Positions 32,104-40,947 of a DNA stretch of 64,000 nucleotides are shown in pieces; within the stretch, counting starts at the first letter, position 1; each line of letters begins with the position of its first letter. This DNA comes from JABFSS01 sp964449445 (GTDB lineage: Bacteria > Patescibacteriota > Gracilibacteria > Peribacterales > Peribacteraceae): the NCBI GenBank assembly GCA_964449445.1, contig CAYUZT010000009.1:8451-72450 (forward strand), written 5' to 3'. Both the position numbers and the translations under genes were made by a program. Below the pieces are notes generated by a model that saw only the letters and a program-made list of their open reading frames with translations, did not search any database and was not told the DNA's origin.

Positions 32104-32607
32104 ATGACCTACCCCACTCTCCCTGCCTGCATCTCTCTCCTGTTTCCGATCATCCGGCAACATATGGTGACAAAAGAGCCTGCACCGTATTACGAAGATG
32201 AGCGCCAGGGACTCGACAAGATCAACTCGACCTTCGTGCTCATGCAACGGGATAACTATCCGGACCTTCTGAGCAAAGCCGCCTACCTCTTCTGCTCCAT
32301 CATTGACGGACATCCCTTTAGTAACGGCAACAAACGCTTAGCAGTCACACTGCTCACATACTTCCTGCTGATGAACGGCTTTCGCATCTCTGCCCCCAGC
32401 ATGATTGCCGTGCGTGCTGAACTGGAGCATTTCTTCCCCAACCTCACCTGGGAAGACGTCCATGCCTTCCGCTATCCGCATGAGTTCTTTTTCTACCACT
32501 TGGCACTGATCATCGCTGACCGTGCGCAGAAGGGTAAAATGACATTTCGGCAGGAGCAGTCTGCAGTGCAGCAATTGCTCGAATTCATCGCACTGAAGAA
32601 AGTATAA
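32104..32607 (+). CDS. Doc/Fic-family toxin
   Basis: A 167-aa protein. The Fic core is HPFSNGNKRLAVTLL (about residues 64-78), close to the Doc form HxFxxGNKR and not to the HPFxxGNGR of AMP-transferring Fic proteins. Doc enzymes phosphorylate EF-Tu and halt translation; that activity here is inference. The catalytic His and the anion-binding NGNKR are present. The start at 32104 is chosen over an upstream frame that is only a polypyrimidine tract (Leu/Pro/Ser-rich). It forms a pair with the Phd-like protein. Confidence 0.82.
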   Translation: MTYPTLPACISLLFPIIRQHMVTKEPAPYYEDERQGLDKINSTFVLMQRDNYPDLLSKAAYLFCSIIDGHPFSNGNKRLAVTLLTYFLLMNGFRISAPSMIAVRAELEHFFPNLTWEDVHAFRYPHEFFFYHLALIIADRAQKGKMTFRQEQSAVQQLLEFIALKKV

Positions 32608-32632
32608 AAAAAATCCCGGCCGAGACCGGGAT
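32605..32632 (-). terminator. Terminator of the minus-strand gene at 32655
   Basis: Stem atcccgg/ccgggat with loop of six, followed on the minus strand by eight T. It lies directly after the doc stop and after the convergent gene's end, so it may work in both directions. Confidence 0.75.
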
Positions 32633-32654
32633 CTTCGATACCAAGTAATCTTTT

Positions 32655-33143
32655 TTAGTTGGCGGAGAACTCGTCGCTGGAGCGTGGAGGACCAGCCTCC
32701 CGTTCACTCTTCTTCTTATCAAACTCCCTGCCAGTGTCATGCTCAGAAACCACACGAACTCCGCTGCTGATGACATCGCCCCTCTTATTCAGTTCCACAG
32801 CTCGCGCTGCATCAACGCCGGTCAGGGTCGTTTTCATGCCTGACTGGAGGTGTGCCTTCCTGCTCTCAGCGAGAATCGGCTGAAGTGAGTCGTCTGAAGC
32901 GGCTGAATCTCTTCCAAGATCAAGCAACATTTCACCGTCTCTCATGCTCTGGTATACGGCTGTTTTGAATCGCTGACTTCCAACAGCAGCTGCGACGTCT
33001 CCTTCCTTTCCCTCGACCGCAATTCCCGTGGCCTTGTCTGCGTGATGAAGACCTCCTTCATGTCCAAATGTGAGGTGTTCGGCCTGGGAACCGAGTTGAA
33101 CGGCCTCAAGTTCTGGATCGTTGCTCGTTGTTTCCGGTGTCAT
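32655..33143 (-). CDS. Hypothetical polar protein
   Basis: A 162-aa hydrophilic protein beginning MTPETTSNDPELEAVQLG, with no signal peptide or membrane segment. The middle (about residues 30-130) has a regular mix of charged and small residues and the C-terminus is rich in Lys, Glu and Arg. No family recognised. A promoter (TTGACT, 16 bases, TAGAAT at 33167-33194) and a terminator (32605-32632) define it as a single-gene unit. Confidence 0.5.
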   Translation of the reverse strand: MTPETTSNDPELEAVQLGSQAEHLTFGHEGGLHHADKATGIAVEGKEGDVAAAVGSQRFKTAVYQSMRDGEMLLDLGRDSAASDDSLQPILAESRKAHLQSGMKTTLTGVDAARAVELNKRGDVISSGVRVVSEHDTGREFDKKKSEREAGPPRSSDEFSAN

Positions 33144-33166
33144 AGTTATAGGGGGAAAACATGTGA

Positions 33167-33194
33167 ATTCTACTGATAAAGACAATAAAGTCAA
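33167..33194 (-). promoter_or_regulatory. Sigma70-type promoter
   Basis: Minus strand TTGACT (33189-33194), 16-base spacer, TAGAAT (33167-33172). Predicted transcript start is about 17 nt before the ATG at 33143. Confidence 0.6.
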
Positions 33195-33322
33195 TACTTT
33201 ACCGATCTACTCCTTTGCTCACAAATAGGGGCTATATCAACAGAAGCTCTGTCAGATTTAGCTTCCATACGTGTCTAAAGAAGTACCCGACAAATGCTCG
33301 GGTATTCCTTCCTCTTCTTCTT

Positions 33323-33565
33323 ATGAGCATTCTCGCCTTCATCATTATCGGCATTGTTGCCGGGTGGATCGCCGGCCTTATTATGAAGGGTCACGGCTTC
33401 GGCCTTGTCGTCGATTTTGTGATCGGCGTCGTGGGTGCCGTGATCGGCGGTTTCTTGTTTCAGTTACTGGGCATCTCTGCCTACGGAACGCTGGGCGCAC
33501 TCGCGATGGCCGTCATTGGTGCCGTCGTCTTCCTGGGTATTGCCGGAATGCTCCGGCGTGCGTAA
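33323..33565 (+). CDS. GlsB/YeaQ/YmgE-family membrane protein
   Basis: An 80-aa protein with three membrane segments rich in Gly: IIGIVAGWIAGLIMKG, VDFVIGVVGAVIGGFLFQLL and GALAMAVIGAVVFLGIAGML. The GWIAGLIM and IGVVGAVIGGFL blocks are the family signature (also called transglycosylase-associated protein). Members are small stress-response envelope proteins. The start at 33323 excludes an upstream polar extension. The next small gene begins 33 bases later. Confidence 0.88.
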   Translation: MSILAFIIIGIVAGWIAGLIMKGHGFGLVVDFVIGVVGAVIGGFLFQLLGISAYGTLGALAMAVIGAVVFLGIAGMLRRA

Positions 33566-33598
33566 TGCACATTTATTCTCTTCTTCCCCCTTTCTCGT

Positions 33599-33757
33599 AT
33601 GGAAAATAATTCCGGTATGAGCGCAGTGGTGCTCACCATCGTCGGTATCGTTGCAGTGCTTGTTGTCGCATTCATCGCCATGCAGGTATTGCAGCAGGAA
33701 CAGGACGAGCCAAATATCCTGCCCGTGATCAATGTCGACGGGAATCCGAATAATTGA
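33599..33757 (+). CDS. Small single-span membrane protein
   Basis: A 52-aa protein: MENNSGMSAVVLTIVGIVAV starts a single hydrophobic segment to about residue 27, then a short acidic tail ending VINVDGNPNN. It follows the GlsB-like gene closely and is followed by a terminator hairpin, so it looks like the last gene of a two-gene unit. No known family. Confidence 0.55.
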   Translation: MENNSGMSAVVLTIVGIVAVLVVAFIAMQVLQQEQDEPNILPVINVDGNPNN

Positions 33758-33783
33758 CCATTCTCAGGGGAAAGACGGTTATT

Positions 33784-33815
33784 GACGTCTCAGCATGAAA
33801 GTGCTGAGATGTCTT
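33784..33815 (+). terminator. Hairpin terminator
   Basis: Arms gacgtctcagca and tgctgagatgtc (one G-U pair) enclose tgaaag and are followed by tttcccc. It ends the GlsB/small-membrane-protein unit. Confidence 0.6.
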
Positions 33816-33821
33816 TCCCCT

Positions 33822-34937
33822 ATGCCCGAAGAGGACCACACCATTCTGCGAGACAACGAACCCGAATACACCGGGCATGCGGCAGAGATTGAGGAATTGA
33901 AAGAGGAGGCTGAGCAACGAGGCATGTTGCCGAAGAACATCCACGATCAGGTCATTTCTCCCGAGGGCATCGTGTGCGATCGTACCGGCAAAGAAACGGA
34001 ATTTTCTGTTCGAAAATTATTTTCTGCCAATGCAAATCAAGTTCTTACCAACGAGAGTTACTTTGCGACTCAACAGCAAAAGATTCCCCCTGAATTTATT
34101 GAGGAACGCAAATTTGTGGAGCGTGTGCTCGCGACACATTTGAGTATTCAGCAGCACCGCAACGGTCTTGCGGGAGAGTTTTCAGCAAACGACACCGTCA
34201 AAAAGCATCAGGCACTTGTCGATTCTCTGGAAAGTTTTTGCAAGAAAAATGGCATCCCCTCCCTCCTTCCATATCTCTTTTCGCCCACGGAACTCTTCAC
34301 GACATTACTTGAAGGTGAGTATCAGAAGGTAATCGACGAGAAAAACGGCAAACAATTTCTTGAACGCATTGCAGGACTCTTTCAGCATCAACCGGAGTAC
34401 CTGTACGCGCTCGTAGCGTCGCAATCACGAACGGGAAAATCAGACCGTGCATTGTCACTCATCGATACCATCATCCAATGGAGAAACATCCCCATCCAAC
34501 AGTTCTGGCGCGAGAATTCCCGGGTAGGACAGCACTGCGCTCAACTGTACTTCGCGAAAGAGAATTACGATGCGGTGATCAGCATTTGGGAGAGTGTGCA
34601 GCCAACGCCCGGTTCTGCGGATATCCAGCCAGACTTCACGAGCGCCTATCTACGTTCTCTGATCGCCAAAGATGAAATTGAGAAAGCGAGCCAATTCATC
34701 ATGCAATTTGATCTCAAGACAGAATATCCAAATTCCACGCTTTCGACAGCAATCAAAGATGCCTGCGTGAGCGTTGGGTGGTGGATGTACGGAAAGGGAG
34801 AAGACACGCAGATTCTCTCGTTGCTGGCATGCCGCTGCTACAGCGCAGTGATGGCAAACGACAAAGACGTGCATGACCTCTACTCCCAAGTTGGAGCGAA
34901 TATGATCCCTGGAAAATCGCGCAACAAAAAAACCTAG
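33822..34937 (+). CDS. Hypothetical helical-repeat protein
   Basis: A 371-aa cytosolic protein beginning MPEEDHTILRDNEPEYTGHA. From about residue 155 onwards it is helical with TPR-like hairpins (LYALVASQSRTGKSDRALSL, AQLYFAKENYDAVISIWESV, AYLRSLIAKDEIEKASQFI). These suggest a protein-interaction scaffold. The N-terminal 100 residues are charged with no motif. Convergent with the DoxX gene (4-base overlap). I do not recognise a specific family. Confidence 0.6.
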   Translation: MPEEDHTILRDNEPEYTGHAAEIEELKEEAEQRGMLPKNIHDQVISPEGIVCDRTGKETEFSVRKLFSANANQVLTNESYFATQQQKIPPEFIEERKFVERVLATHLSIQQHRNGLAGEFSANDTVKKHQALVDSLESFCKKNGIPSLLPYLFSPTELFTTLLEGEYQKVIDEKNGKQFLERIAGLFQHQPEYLYALVASQSRTGKSDRALSLIDTIIQWRNIPIQQFWRENSRVGQHCAQLYFAKENYDAVISIWESVQPTPGSADIQPDFTSAYLRSLIAKDEIEKASQFIMQFDLKTEYPNSTLSTAIKDACVSVGWWMYGKGEDTQILSLLACRCYSAVMANDKDVHDLYSQVGANMIPGKSRNKKT

Positions 34938-35323
34938 ACCGGTCGCTTCCGCAGTCGACTGAGGAGTTCGGGATTGCGGAAATAGGCGCTGATTGTGAGC
35001 AGTACGAACAAGATGTAGATCGGCAATGCTTCCATGTGCGTGAAGCCGTGCGTCAGATTGGTCGCGAGCGAGCCGCCCAGGTACCCAACCATAAGCACGA
35101 AGCCGACGGTCGACGTACGTGGGATCACGAAGAGCACAACGATGATGATCTCCAAAACCCCAAGCGGATATTCCAGACCGACGGTACCGAGCTTCTGGCC
35201 CATCTCTTCTCCCAGTGAACCGGGCGCAACGGGTATGAATTTCATTACAGCCGCGAAGAGATTGAATGTGGCGATGAGAATGGCGCAGGTCCAACCGACA
35301 ATAGAACCGAGACGGAGTTTCAT
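34934..35323 (-). CDS. DoxX-like membrane protein
   Basis: A 129-aa protein with four membrane segments: LGSIVGWTCAILIATFNLFA, GVLEIIIVVLFVIP, TVGFVLMVGYLGGSLATNL and LPIYILFVLLTISAYFR. The pattern AVMKFIP in the first loop and G-x-L-E at the second segment match the DoxX/DoxX-like superfamily. Function in bacteria is uncertain (some members partner with oxidoreductases). Confidence 0.8.
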   Translation of the reverse strand: MKLRLGSIVGWTCAILIATFNLFAAVMKFIPVAPGSLGEEMGQKLGTVGLEYPLGVLEIIIVVLFVIPRTSTVGFVLMVGYLGGSLATNLTHGFTHMEALPIYILFVLLTISAYFRNPELLSRLRKRPV

Positions 35324-35363
35324 AGATGAAGAGAGGAAGAGTGGAACTAGTGTAGAGATACTC

Positions 35364-36200
35364 TCACGCAGTGCAAGAATCACACACGACGTCTTTTGCG
35401 GGATCTCCACAGTGTGAGCAGAGTTGGTAGAGCTTTGATGGTTGCAGTTCTTGATCCACGGCAACGCGGTGATCGAACACAAAGCATTCGCCTTCAAAAT
35501 CTTTGCGCGGGAATTGTTCCAGGTAGGCGAGAATCCCGCCCTGCAATTGATACACATGACCAAAGCCCTCCGCTTCCATCGCGAGTGCGGCTTTCTCGCA
35601 CCGGATGCCGCCCGTGCAGTAGAGCAGCACTTTCTTCTGTTTTGGAATCCCCGCGCCGCGCACGTAGGCGGGAAAATCGGAGAAATGGCGGATGTGCGGA
35701 TTGACCGCCGAACGAAACTTGCCGATCGCGACTTCGTAGTCGTTGCGCGCATCAAGCACCACAACGTCAGGGCTTTTGAGCGTCGCATTCCATTCACTGG
35801 GCGTCAGATGATGGTGTACTCCCTGCGGACGGATGCCCGGCTGCTTGAGAGCGACAATCTCCGGTTTGATTTTGACCGACCACCGCCGAAAGATCAGCCC
35901 GTCGGCAGAGCTATCTTTGAACAGAATGTCGTCATCGAATTCTCTGATTCTCTTTTTCCAAGCGGCGATCGAACGCTCGGTTCCTGAGACCGTCGCATTG
36001 ATGCCTTCGGGCGCAAGTAATACGAGTCCTTTCATCTGTCGCTCTGTTCCGAATTGTCGCAGCTCTGCTTGCATCTGTTTGAGCTGCTCTTCTTGGAACG
36101 GACGAAATGCGTAGCACGCGGTGATGGAGAGTGGAGAAGGCAAACAGAAGAGGAAATATTTGAGAGCCTTTCTTTCGCTCTCATCGCGCGTACAATACAT
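35364..36200 (-). CDS. trhO: TrhO/YceA-type rhodanese, tRNA U34 hydroxylation
   Basis: Up to 278 aa. The N-terminal acylphosphatase-like domain has LVLLAPEGINATVSGTERSI. The rhodanese domain has VVLDARNDYEVAIGKF and the active loop YCTGGIRCEKAA with the catalytic Cys. A C-terminal four-cysteine segment (CSHCGDP...CDSC) is also standard for TrhO, which hydroxylates U34 of some tRNAs. The ATG at 36200 overlaps the promoter of the divergent gene (TACAAT at 36191), so the true start may be further inside, for example the TTG at 36143. Confidence 0.88.
   Translation of the reverse strand: MYCTRDESERKALKYFLFCLPSPLSITACYAFRPFQEEQLKQMQAELRQFGTERQMKGLVLLAPEGINATVSGTERSIAAWKKRIREFDDDILFKDSSADGLIFRRWSVKIKPEIVALKQPGIRPQGVHHHLTPSEWNATLKSPDVVVLDARNDYEVAIGKFRSAVNPHIRHFSDFPAYVRGAGIPKQKKVLLYCTGGIRCEKAALAMEAEGFGHVYQLQGGILAYLEQFPRKDFEGECFVFDHRVAVDQELQPSKLYQLCSHCGDPAKDVVCDSCTA
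36191..36196 (+). promoter_or_regulatory. -10 box TACAAT, leaderless
   Basis: TACAAT, then acatcc, then the ATG at 36203. Spacing of 6 nt as at other leaderless genes. Confidence 0.5.
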
Positions 36201-36202
36201 CC

Positions 36203-36796
36203 ATGAATCAATTCCTCAAGAAAAATTTTGCTCTGCTGCTGGCCTTTGCCTTGCCGATTGTGCTCATCGCGATTGTCGCACTGAGTACGTATCTTCCATC
36301 ACTGTTCCTTTCTACCGATTACAACTTCGTCTATTCCTCGTGCACCGATGGAGCAAATTACTATCGCTACCGTTGCGATGACTACCTGCAAAAACGCTAC
36401 GTCGTTGTCGATGACAAATTAGTGGTGAACACCGTGGACCTGACCCAGGATTCGGACAAAGACGGGGTGCCTGATTTCAACGAAAAATACACGGATCGCA
36501 TTTTCCTCCATGACACCGAAAAGAACGAGAGCAGGGAGATCACTCTCGCAGAGGGAAAGTCGCTCACACTGAGCAGTCTGCTCACCTCACCTGATGGGGT
36601 CTCCGTTTCCAGTCACTACGACAGCCGTGGGGGCGAGTTCTTCTTCCTGTTTGGCGGAGGTTCTTCTCGCTTCGGGTACTACCTGACCAAAGGAAACAGC
36701 AGGAGCAAGCTGAATCTGATCAATACCGATGATCAGTATTACTACCAGAATAATTTCCAATTTCTCGGCTGGGTGTTGCCTGGCAGAACCGAGTAG
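36203..36796 (+). CDS. Membrane-anchored protein with a calcium-loop motif
   Basis: A 197-aa protein. An N-terminal membrane helix (FALLLAFALPIVLIAIVALS) is followed by an outside domain. DLTQDSDKDGVPDFNEKYTD carries the D-x-D-x-D-G-x-x-D pattern of thrombospondin-type-3 or dockerin-like calcium loops. Two cysteines (SSCTD, YRCDD) may pair. The DUF2157-like gene follows after 18 bases, so they are probably co-transcribed. Function unknown. Confidence 0.55.
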   Translation: MNQFLKKNFALLLAFALPIVLIAIVALSTYLPSLFLSTDYNFVYSSCTDGANYYRYRCDDYLQKRYVVVDDKLVVNTVDLTQDSDKDGVPDFNEKYTDRIFLHDTEKNESREITLAEGKSLTLSSLLTSPDGVSVSSHYDSRGGEFFFLFGGGSSRFGYYLTKGNSRSKLNLINTDDQYYYQNNFQFLGWVLPGRTE

Positions 36797-36814
36797 CTCC
36801 TTCCCCATCTCCGT

Positions 36815-37795
36815 ATGAACAAAGAAGCATTGCTCCAGGAACTTGCGGAAAAAATACAGAGCGGGGAGATCAGTCGTGCAGAAGTTTCTCGCCGATTGAA
36901 ACTGGATACTGCAACACAAGGAAAAACGTCCGAGAAATCGTCCTCCCATTTCTCCGTCGCACGGATGCTCTATATTTTGGGTGCGACTATCGTGGTGGTG
37001 GGCATCGCCTTTTTCATTTTTCAAATTTGGGATGATATCGGAGCGGTCGGACGCATAGCGGTGACGCTGGGCCTGGGTCTTTTGATGACGGCGATGGGGT
37101 CCGTGCTGCTGAAGAACAAACCTGATGAACATATCGGATCGGTCTTTCATTTCCTGGGAGGCATGCTGATTCCTGGCGGAGCGGTGGTGACGCTTTCCGA
37201 ACTGAGCACACCGGATCCCACGCTATGGCCCGTGGCGATCACGTTTGGCGTGATCACGGTCTTCTACCTGCTGCTGAACTCCGTCCACAGAAGTGCCATC
37301 CTCACGTTTTTCACGATAGGGAATGCGACAGCGTTCTTCTATCTGCTCGTGGAAGCAATTGTGGAAGGCCCCTCCTACATGCACGACGATTTGTACGCGT
37401 ACCTCACGATGGTCGTCGGTCTCAGCTACCTTCTGCTCGCGCATTCGTTCCGCGACGGGTGGAATAGGAAGCTCATTGAGATTCTGTATTTCTTCGGCAT
37501 CACGGGCTTCCTGGGCGGTGCGTTTTCGCAGGTATTCGATTCTGTTCCCTGGAGAATGCTCTACTTCTTCCTGGTGATGGGAGGTCTTCTGCTAGCCGTA
37601 TTCACAAAGAACCGCAGTATTCTGGTGATGAGCACGCTGTTCCTGATTGCCCATGTGTCGTACATTACCAGCGAGTACTTTGCCGATTCCATCGGCTGGC
37701 CCATCTCGCTCGTTATTCTTGGCTTCCTTTTCATCGGTCTTGGATACGCCTCCATTACGATCAATAAAAAATATATTTCGGAAAGCACCTCCTGA
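36815..37795 (+). CDS. DUF2157-like multi-span membrane protein
   Basis: A 326-aa protein. About 45 cytosolic residues (MNKEALLQELAEKIQSGEIS...) contain a short helix-turn pattern, then eight to ten membrane segments follow. The layout of a soluble N-terminal helix domain plus a long membrane part with VARMLYILGATIVVVGIAFFI resembles DUF2157 proteins. Function unknown. Confidence 0.6.
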   Translation: MNKEALLQELAEKIQSGEISRAEVSRRLKLDTATQGKTSEKSSSHFSVARMLYILGATIVVVGIAFFIFQIWDDIGAVGRIAVTLGLGLLMTAMGSVLLKNKPDEHIGSVFHFLGGMLIPGGAVVTLSELSTPDPTLWPVAITFGVITVFYLLLNSVHRSAILTFFTIGNATAFFYLLVEAIVEGPSYMHDDLYAYLTMVVGLSYLLLAHSFRDGWNRKLIEILYFFGITGFLGGAFSQVFDSVPWRMLYFFLVMGGLLLAVFTKNRSILVMSTLFLIAHVSYITSEYFADSIGWPISLVILGFLFIGLGYASITINKKYISESTS

Positions 37796-37867
37796 AATTG
37801 GAGGAGTGGGTCCTCGCCTGGTGAGAGCAGCTATGTTCTTTGCACAACACATGCTACAGTTCGCTGT

Positions 37868-39634
37868 ATGCGGAGAGTGCATATTGTTGTTCTAGTTCTA
37901 TTTCTCACTATCGCCGGTTTGCTGCTGGTGCAAAAGATAGGTCGCGGAGAGATGACCGCAATTATTCAGGGATGGAGACATCGCATACAACCAGCCAACG
38001 ACCGCGGGCTGGAGGATTTCGATGTGTCTCCGTTTGAGCAGAGAGAATGGGAAAAACGCATCGACGCCGCGCTCGCCGAAACAGCGTGCCCAGATATCCC
38101 CAAACCGACATTTCCGGGCCCCTACTACCAGGGCCCACTCATTGATACCCACCTTCACCTGCCCGCCATCAATGACTCCAGTCCGGAATTCTCAGACGAT
38201 GAAGAAGATGAGGAACAAGAAGGACGATTTGGCGGCCCGATGGCGATCCTCGGCGACAATATCCGCATGAGCCAGATCGCCTGCACGCTAAAACGCGAGG
38301 GCACGACGAAGAACTTCGCGTTCTTTCCGGTGTATGACGAGATGCCAAAGCAATCCGTGCAGATCGCGCGCAGGACAATGCAGCGGTATCCGAAGCTGTT
38401 CACGCCGTTCCTCATGACGCCTGGGCCGCACGATCAGACCCCGACACTGGAGGCACGGATGATCGAAAACATTCTTTCCTATTATCCGGGACTCTTCAAA
38501 GGATATGGCGAAATAGGGCTGTATTCTATCGAGAACGTTCGTGATGACTTCCCGCCAGATCACCAGATGTTCCAGGGAATCTATCCCATCGTGAAACGCA
38601 GCAAGCTGCCGGTGTACTTCCACCCCGGTGACGGGCAGACCAAGGACTTCGAACGCGTTCTCGCTGCACAGCCCGATATTCTGTTCATCGTGCATGGAGA
38701 TGAGATCCAAGGAAACATTGTGTCTCTCATGGAGAAGTACCCGAATATCTACTACGGAGTAGACGCGTTCTGGGGATCCGATATGGACCTCTTTCATGCC
38801 TTCGTTGGAAAGAGCAAAAAGGCGTACTTGGAAATGATGGAAAAGGAGTTCGACGCCGTGCTCGAGTATGAGGTCAAGAAATGGAAACCTTTGATTGAAA
38901 AGCATCCGGACAGGTTTCTCTGGGGCACAGACCGCGGGGACGCTGTGTGGAATTATGACTTCGATGTCGGGCAGATGCTGGTGAGATTCGCGCGGGCTTT
39001 CATCGGGCGACTTGATCCAAAAATCCAGGAGAAAATTGCATGGAAGAATGCAGAGTCGATACTCGAGAAATCAGCGACTATGAAAGACCGTGCGGCATCG
39101 GTCGGATACATAGGCTGCTCGAATACGCGCCAAACCGTTGAAGGATATCAGCTGCTCGGCGGCACAAAGATGTGGCCCTACGAGAAGCGGTATGATTCGG
39201 GCACCGTTGTGGATTGGGCGCGAAATGCAGAGAAGGGAAACAAGTACTGGGATGTCTTCGACGAACTGCTCGACAGGCATCCGAACACCCGGGCGGTCTG
39301 GTGGCAGCTCTGCATCCGCAACGAAAATAAAGAGACGAGCCTGCAGCACGCGGAGCAGATCCTCGCGGCGATCAGAAAGCGCATCCCTGGTGTGAAAGTA
39401 TACGTTTCTACCCTCGCGGACTACACCGACGGCGTGTGTGGGCTCACCGGCACATTCGGTTTACGAAAGGCAAAAGAGCTGGCACGAGAGTTGGATTCCC
39501 GCAACGAAGACGTGCTCCCGGGCCCCGTGCTCGGCCCGATGACACCCGCGGATACCGACAAAGATGCCTGCCATCTGAGCGTTCCCGGTGGATTGAAGAA
39601 GCTGGGAAAGCAGATGAGGGAATTTTTTAAGTAA
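37868..39634 (+). CDS. Amidohydrolase fused to an SGNH-hydrolase-like domain
   Basis: A 588-aa protein with an N-terminal membrane anchor (about residues 3-21). The amidohydrolase domain (about 85-400) shows LIDTHLHLP (H95-x-H97), the Glu of GYGEIGLY, the His of VYFHPGD, the His of FIVHGD and the Asp of LWGTDRGD, a full metal site of the amidohydrolase-related (PF04909-like) group. A second domain (about 405-588) has YIGCSNTR, WWQLCIRNEN and DACHLSVPGG, placing Ser, Asn and Asp-x2-His in the order of SGNH/GDSL hydrolases. Both would lie outside the membrane. TACAGT lies 7 nt before the ATG. Substrate unknown. Confidence 0.7.
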   Translation: MRRVHIVVLVLFLTIAGLLLVQKIGRGEMTAIIQGWRHRIQPANDRGLEDFDVSPFEQREWEKRIDAALAETACPDIPKPTFPGPYYQGPLIDTHLHLPAINDSSPEFSDDEEDEEQEGRFGGPMAILGDNIRMSQIACTLKREGTTKNFAFFPVYDEMPKQSVQIARRTMQRYPKLFTPFLMTPGPHDQTPTLEARMIENILSYYPGLFKGYGEIGLYSIENVRDDFPPDHQMFQGIYPIVKRSKLPVYFHPGDGQTKDFERVLAAQPDILFIVHGDEIQGNIVSLMEKYPNIYYGVDAFWGSDMDLFHAFVGKSKKAYLEMMEKEFDAVLEYEVKKWKPLIEKHPDRFLWGTDRGDAVWNYDFDVGQMLVRFARAFIGRLDPKIQEKIAWKNAESILEKSATMKDRAASVGYIGCSNTRQTVEGYQLLGGTKMWPYEKRYDSGTVVDWARNAEKGNKYWDVFDELLDRHPNTRAVWWQLCIRNENKETSLQHAEQILAAIRKRIPGVKVYVSTLADYTDGVCGLTGTFGLRKAKELARELDSRNEDVLPGPVLGPMTPADTDKDACHLSVPGGLKKLGKQMREFFK

Positions 39635-39725
39635 TATTTTTTGGCTTTCAGAAGCCATGGTGGACATCCTGCGAAATAGTTTACACCACCTTGAGCAGTT
39701 GATTATGGGTTGGGCGGAGCAGATT

Positions 39726-40511
39726 TCATTCCTGAATTAACGACGCCCCGTAATTGTATAGAACAAAGAAACAGCCAACTGCAAGGTAGGAAACCACTGT
39801 TCCGATCCAAATGCCGAGTATCGGGAAACTCCACATTGTGACGACTGCGTAGAGCATGAGTGCCAGCGATCCTGGAAAGAACATCGAACGCGCGACGGAA
39901 GGAATAACCGCACATCCGTTTGCGAAATAGTAGATAAGAAATGTCGACAGGAAGACGGCGGGAAAGGCTGAGAAAAGTCCGCCCCATGTGTTTCCCAGAA
40001 ACTTTGAAAGTAGAATAACTGTCACGATGATCGTTCCTCCGAGAAGGGATCTCATCACGATGTAGCGCACATTCATCGGAACTGGCTTGAGAGCAGTTAC
40101 CTGCGGAAGAAAATTCACGACGACATATGCGAATACGATTGCAGGTATGCCGTAGACAAAAACAGAGTAATAAAGACTTGTTGGAGGGAAGAAAAGAACG
40201 AAGCTCCCTCCAGCAACAATCACGATGGATGACAGAACGAGTGCGATAAGAAGTCCCAATCGGATGCATAACGCAAACGCCATCACGAAGAGGAATTCCG
40301 CACCCAGCGCGGCTGGGACAATCATGGCCGCTTCTTGTCCTGCAGTTGCACCTTTCGTAAGCCCGACAAAGAATAATGCTAGGCCCAATGTCGAAGGAAT
40401 CGTCAGCACAGGACCTCTCCACCTCAAAGGCACACGTTCACCAATGAGGGTTTGAAAAGAAACGGCAAGGCCTCCAATAAGGAAAGAGACAAGTAATCGA
40501 AGGATGAACAT
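39726..40511 (-). CDS. Multi-span membrane protein (DUF3147-like)
   Basis: A 261-aa protein with about eight to nine membrane segments in two similar halves: each half has a segment ending near P-x-x-G-L (IPSTLGLALFFVGLTKG; FPAVFLSTFLIYYFANG) before an Ala/Met-rich helix with G-A/G-S. This internal duplication resembles DUF3147-type or GlpM-like membrane proteins. Stand-alone gene; function unknown. Confidence 0.55.
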   Translation of the reverse strand: MFILRLLVSFLIGGLAVSFQTLIGERVPLRWRGPVLTIPSTLGLALFFVGLTKGATAGQEAAMIVPAALGAEFLFVMAFALCIRLGLLIALVLSSIVIVAGGSFVLFFPPTSLYYSVFVYGIPAIVFAYVVVNFLPQVTALKPVPMNVRYIVMRSLLGGTIIVTVILLSKFLGNTWGGLFSAFPAVFLSTFLIYYFANGCAVIPSVARSMFFPGSLALMLYAVVTMWSFPILGIWIGTVVSYLAVGCFFVLYNYGASLIQE

Positions 40512-40550
40512 TCAGGAATAATCATAGAGCACTCTAAAACAATATGCCTC

Positions 40551-40805
40551 TTATTTCCACTCACCTTGTATTAATTTCTCCTTTTTCTCGCGTGACCATT
40601 TCTTTACTTGAACCTCACGTATTCTTGCTGAAGATTTATCAGGAAAAGCTGGTGAAGAATATATTAAAACGAACGGACCTTGATTGACTGCAAATTTTGA
40701 ACCCTGACCACGATTGTGTTTTTCAATTCGCTCCTGAGGATCCGTCGTGATGCCAACGTAGAATCGGCCAGTTCTTGCCTGAGCAATGTAGACATACCAA
40801 GACAT
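40551..40805 (-). CDS. GIY-YIG domain protein
   Basis: An 84-aa single-domain nuclease-like protein. WYVYIAQARTGRFYVGITTD is the GIY-YIG strand pair (YVY...YVG), followed by the Arg of PQERIEKH, the HN of KHNRGQGSKF and the Glu region near REVQVKKW. Small proteins of this kind (UPF0213/YhbQ-like) are common in bacteria; activity is rarely known. The start at 40805 is chosen because upstream residues come from a repeat. Confidence 0.85.
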   Translation of the reverse strand: MSWYVYIAQARTGRFYVGITTDPQERIEKHNRGQGSKFAVNQGPFVLIYSSPAFPDKSSARIREVQVKKWSREKKEKLIQGEWK

Positions 40806-40825
40806 AAGCAAGCCATGATACATGA

Positions 40826-40875
40826 TGGCCCTTCGACTACGCGCTGCGGCGCTCCGCTCAGGGTCATTCGCCTCG
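40826..40875. repeat. Dispersed repeat (cccttcgacta...ctcagggtca)
   Basis: cccttcgactacgcgctgcg and ctccgctcagggtcattcgc form an imperfect inverted repeat. Sequences of the ccttcga...ctcaggg type recur at 6443, 46378, 46588 and 50390. Confidence 0.55.
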
Positions 40876-40947
40876 GCCATACTAAAAAAGAGGCCTCATA
40901 AAACATGGTGGTTTACCATGAGCGAGGCCCCGCAGGGCCGAGTCGAA

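Noticed and set aside
39703..40422. 239-codon frame overlapping the membrane-protein gene at 39726
   Set aside because: Same strand, different frame; the 39726-40511 frame gives clear membrane helices with an internal duplication, this one does not.
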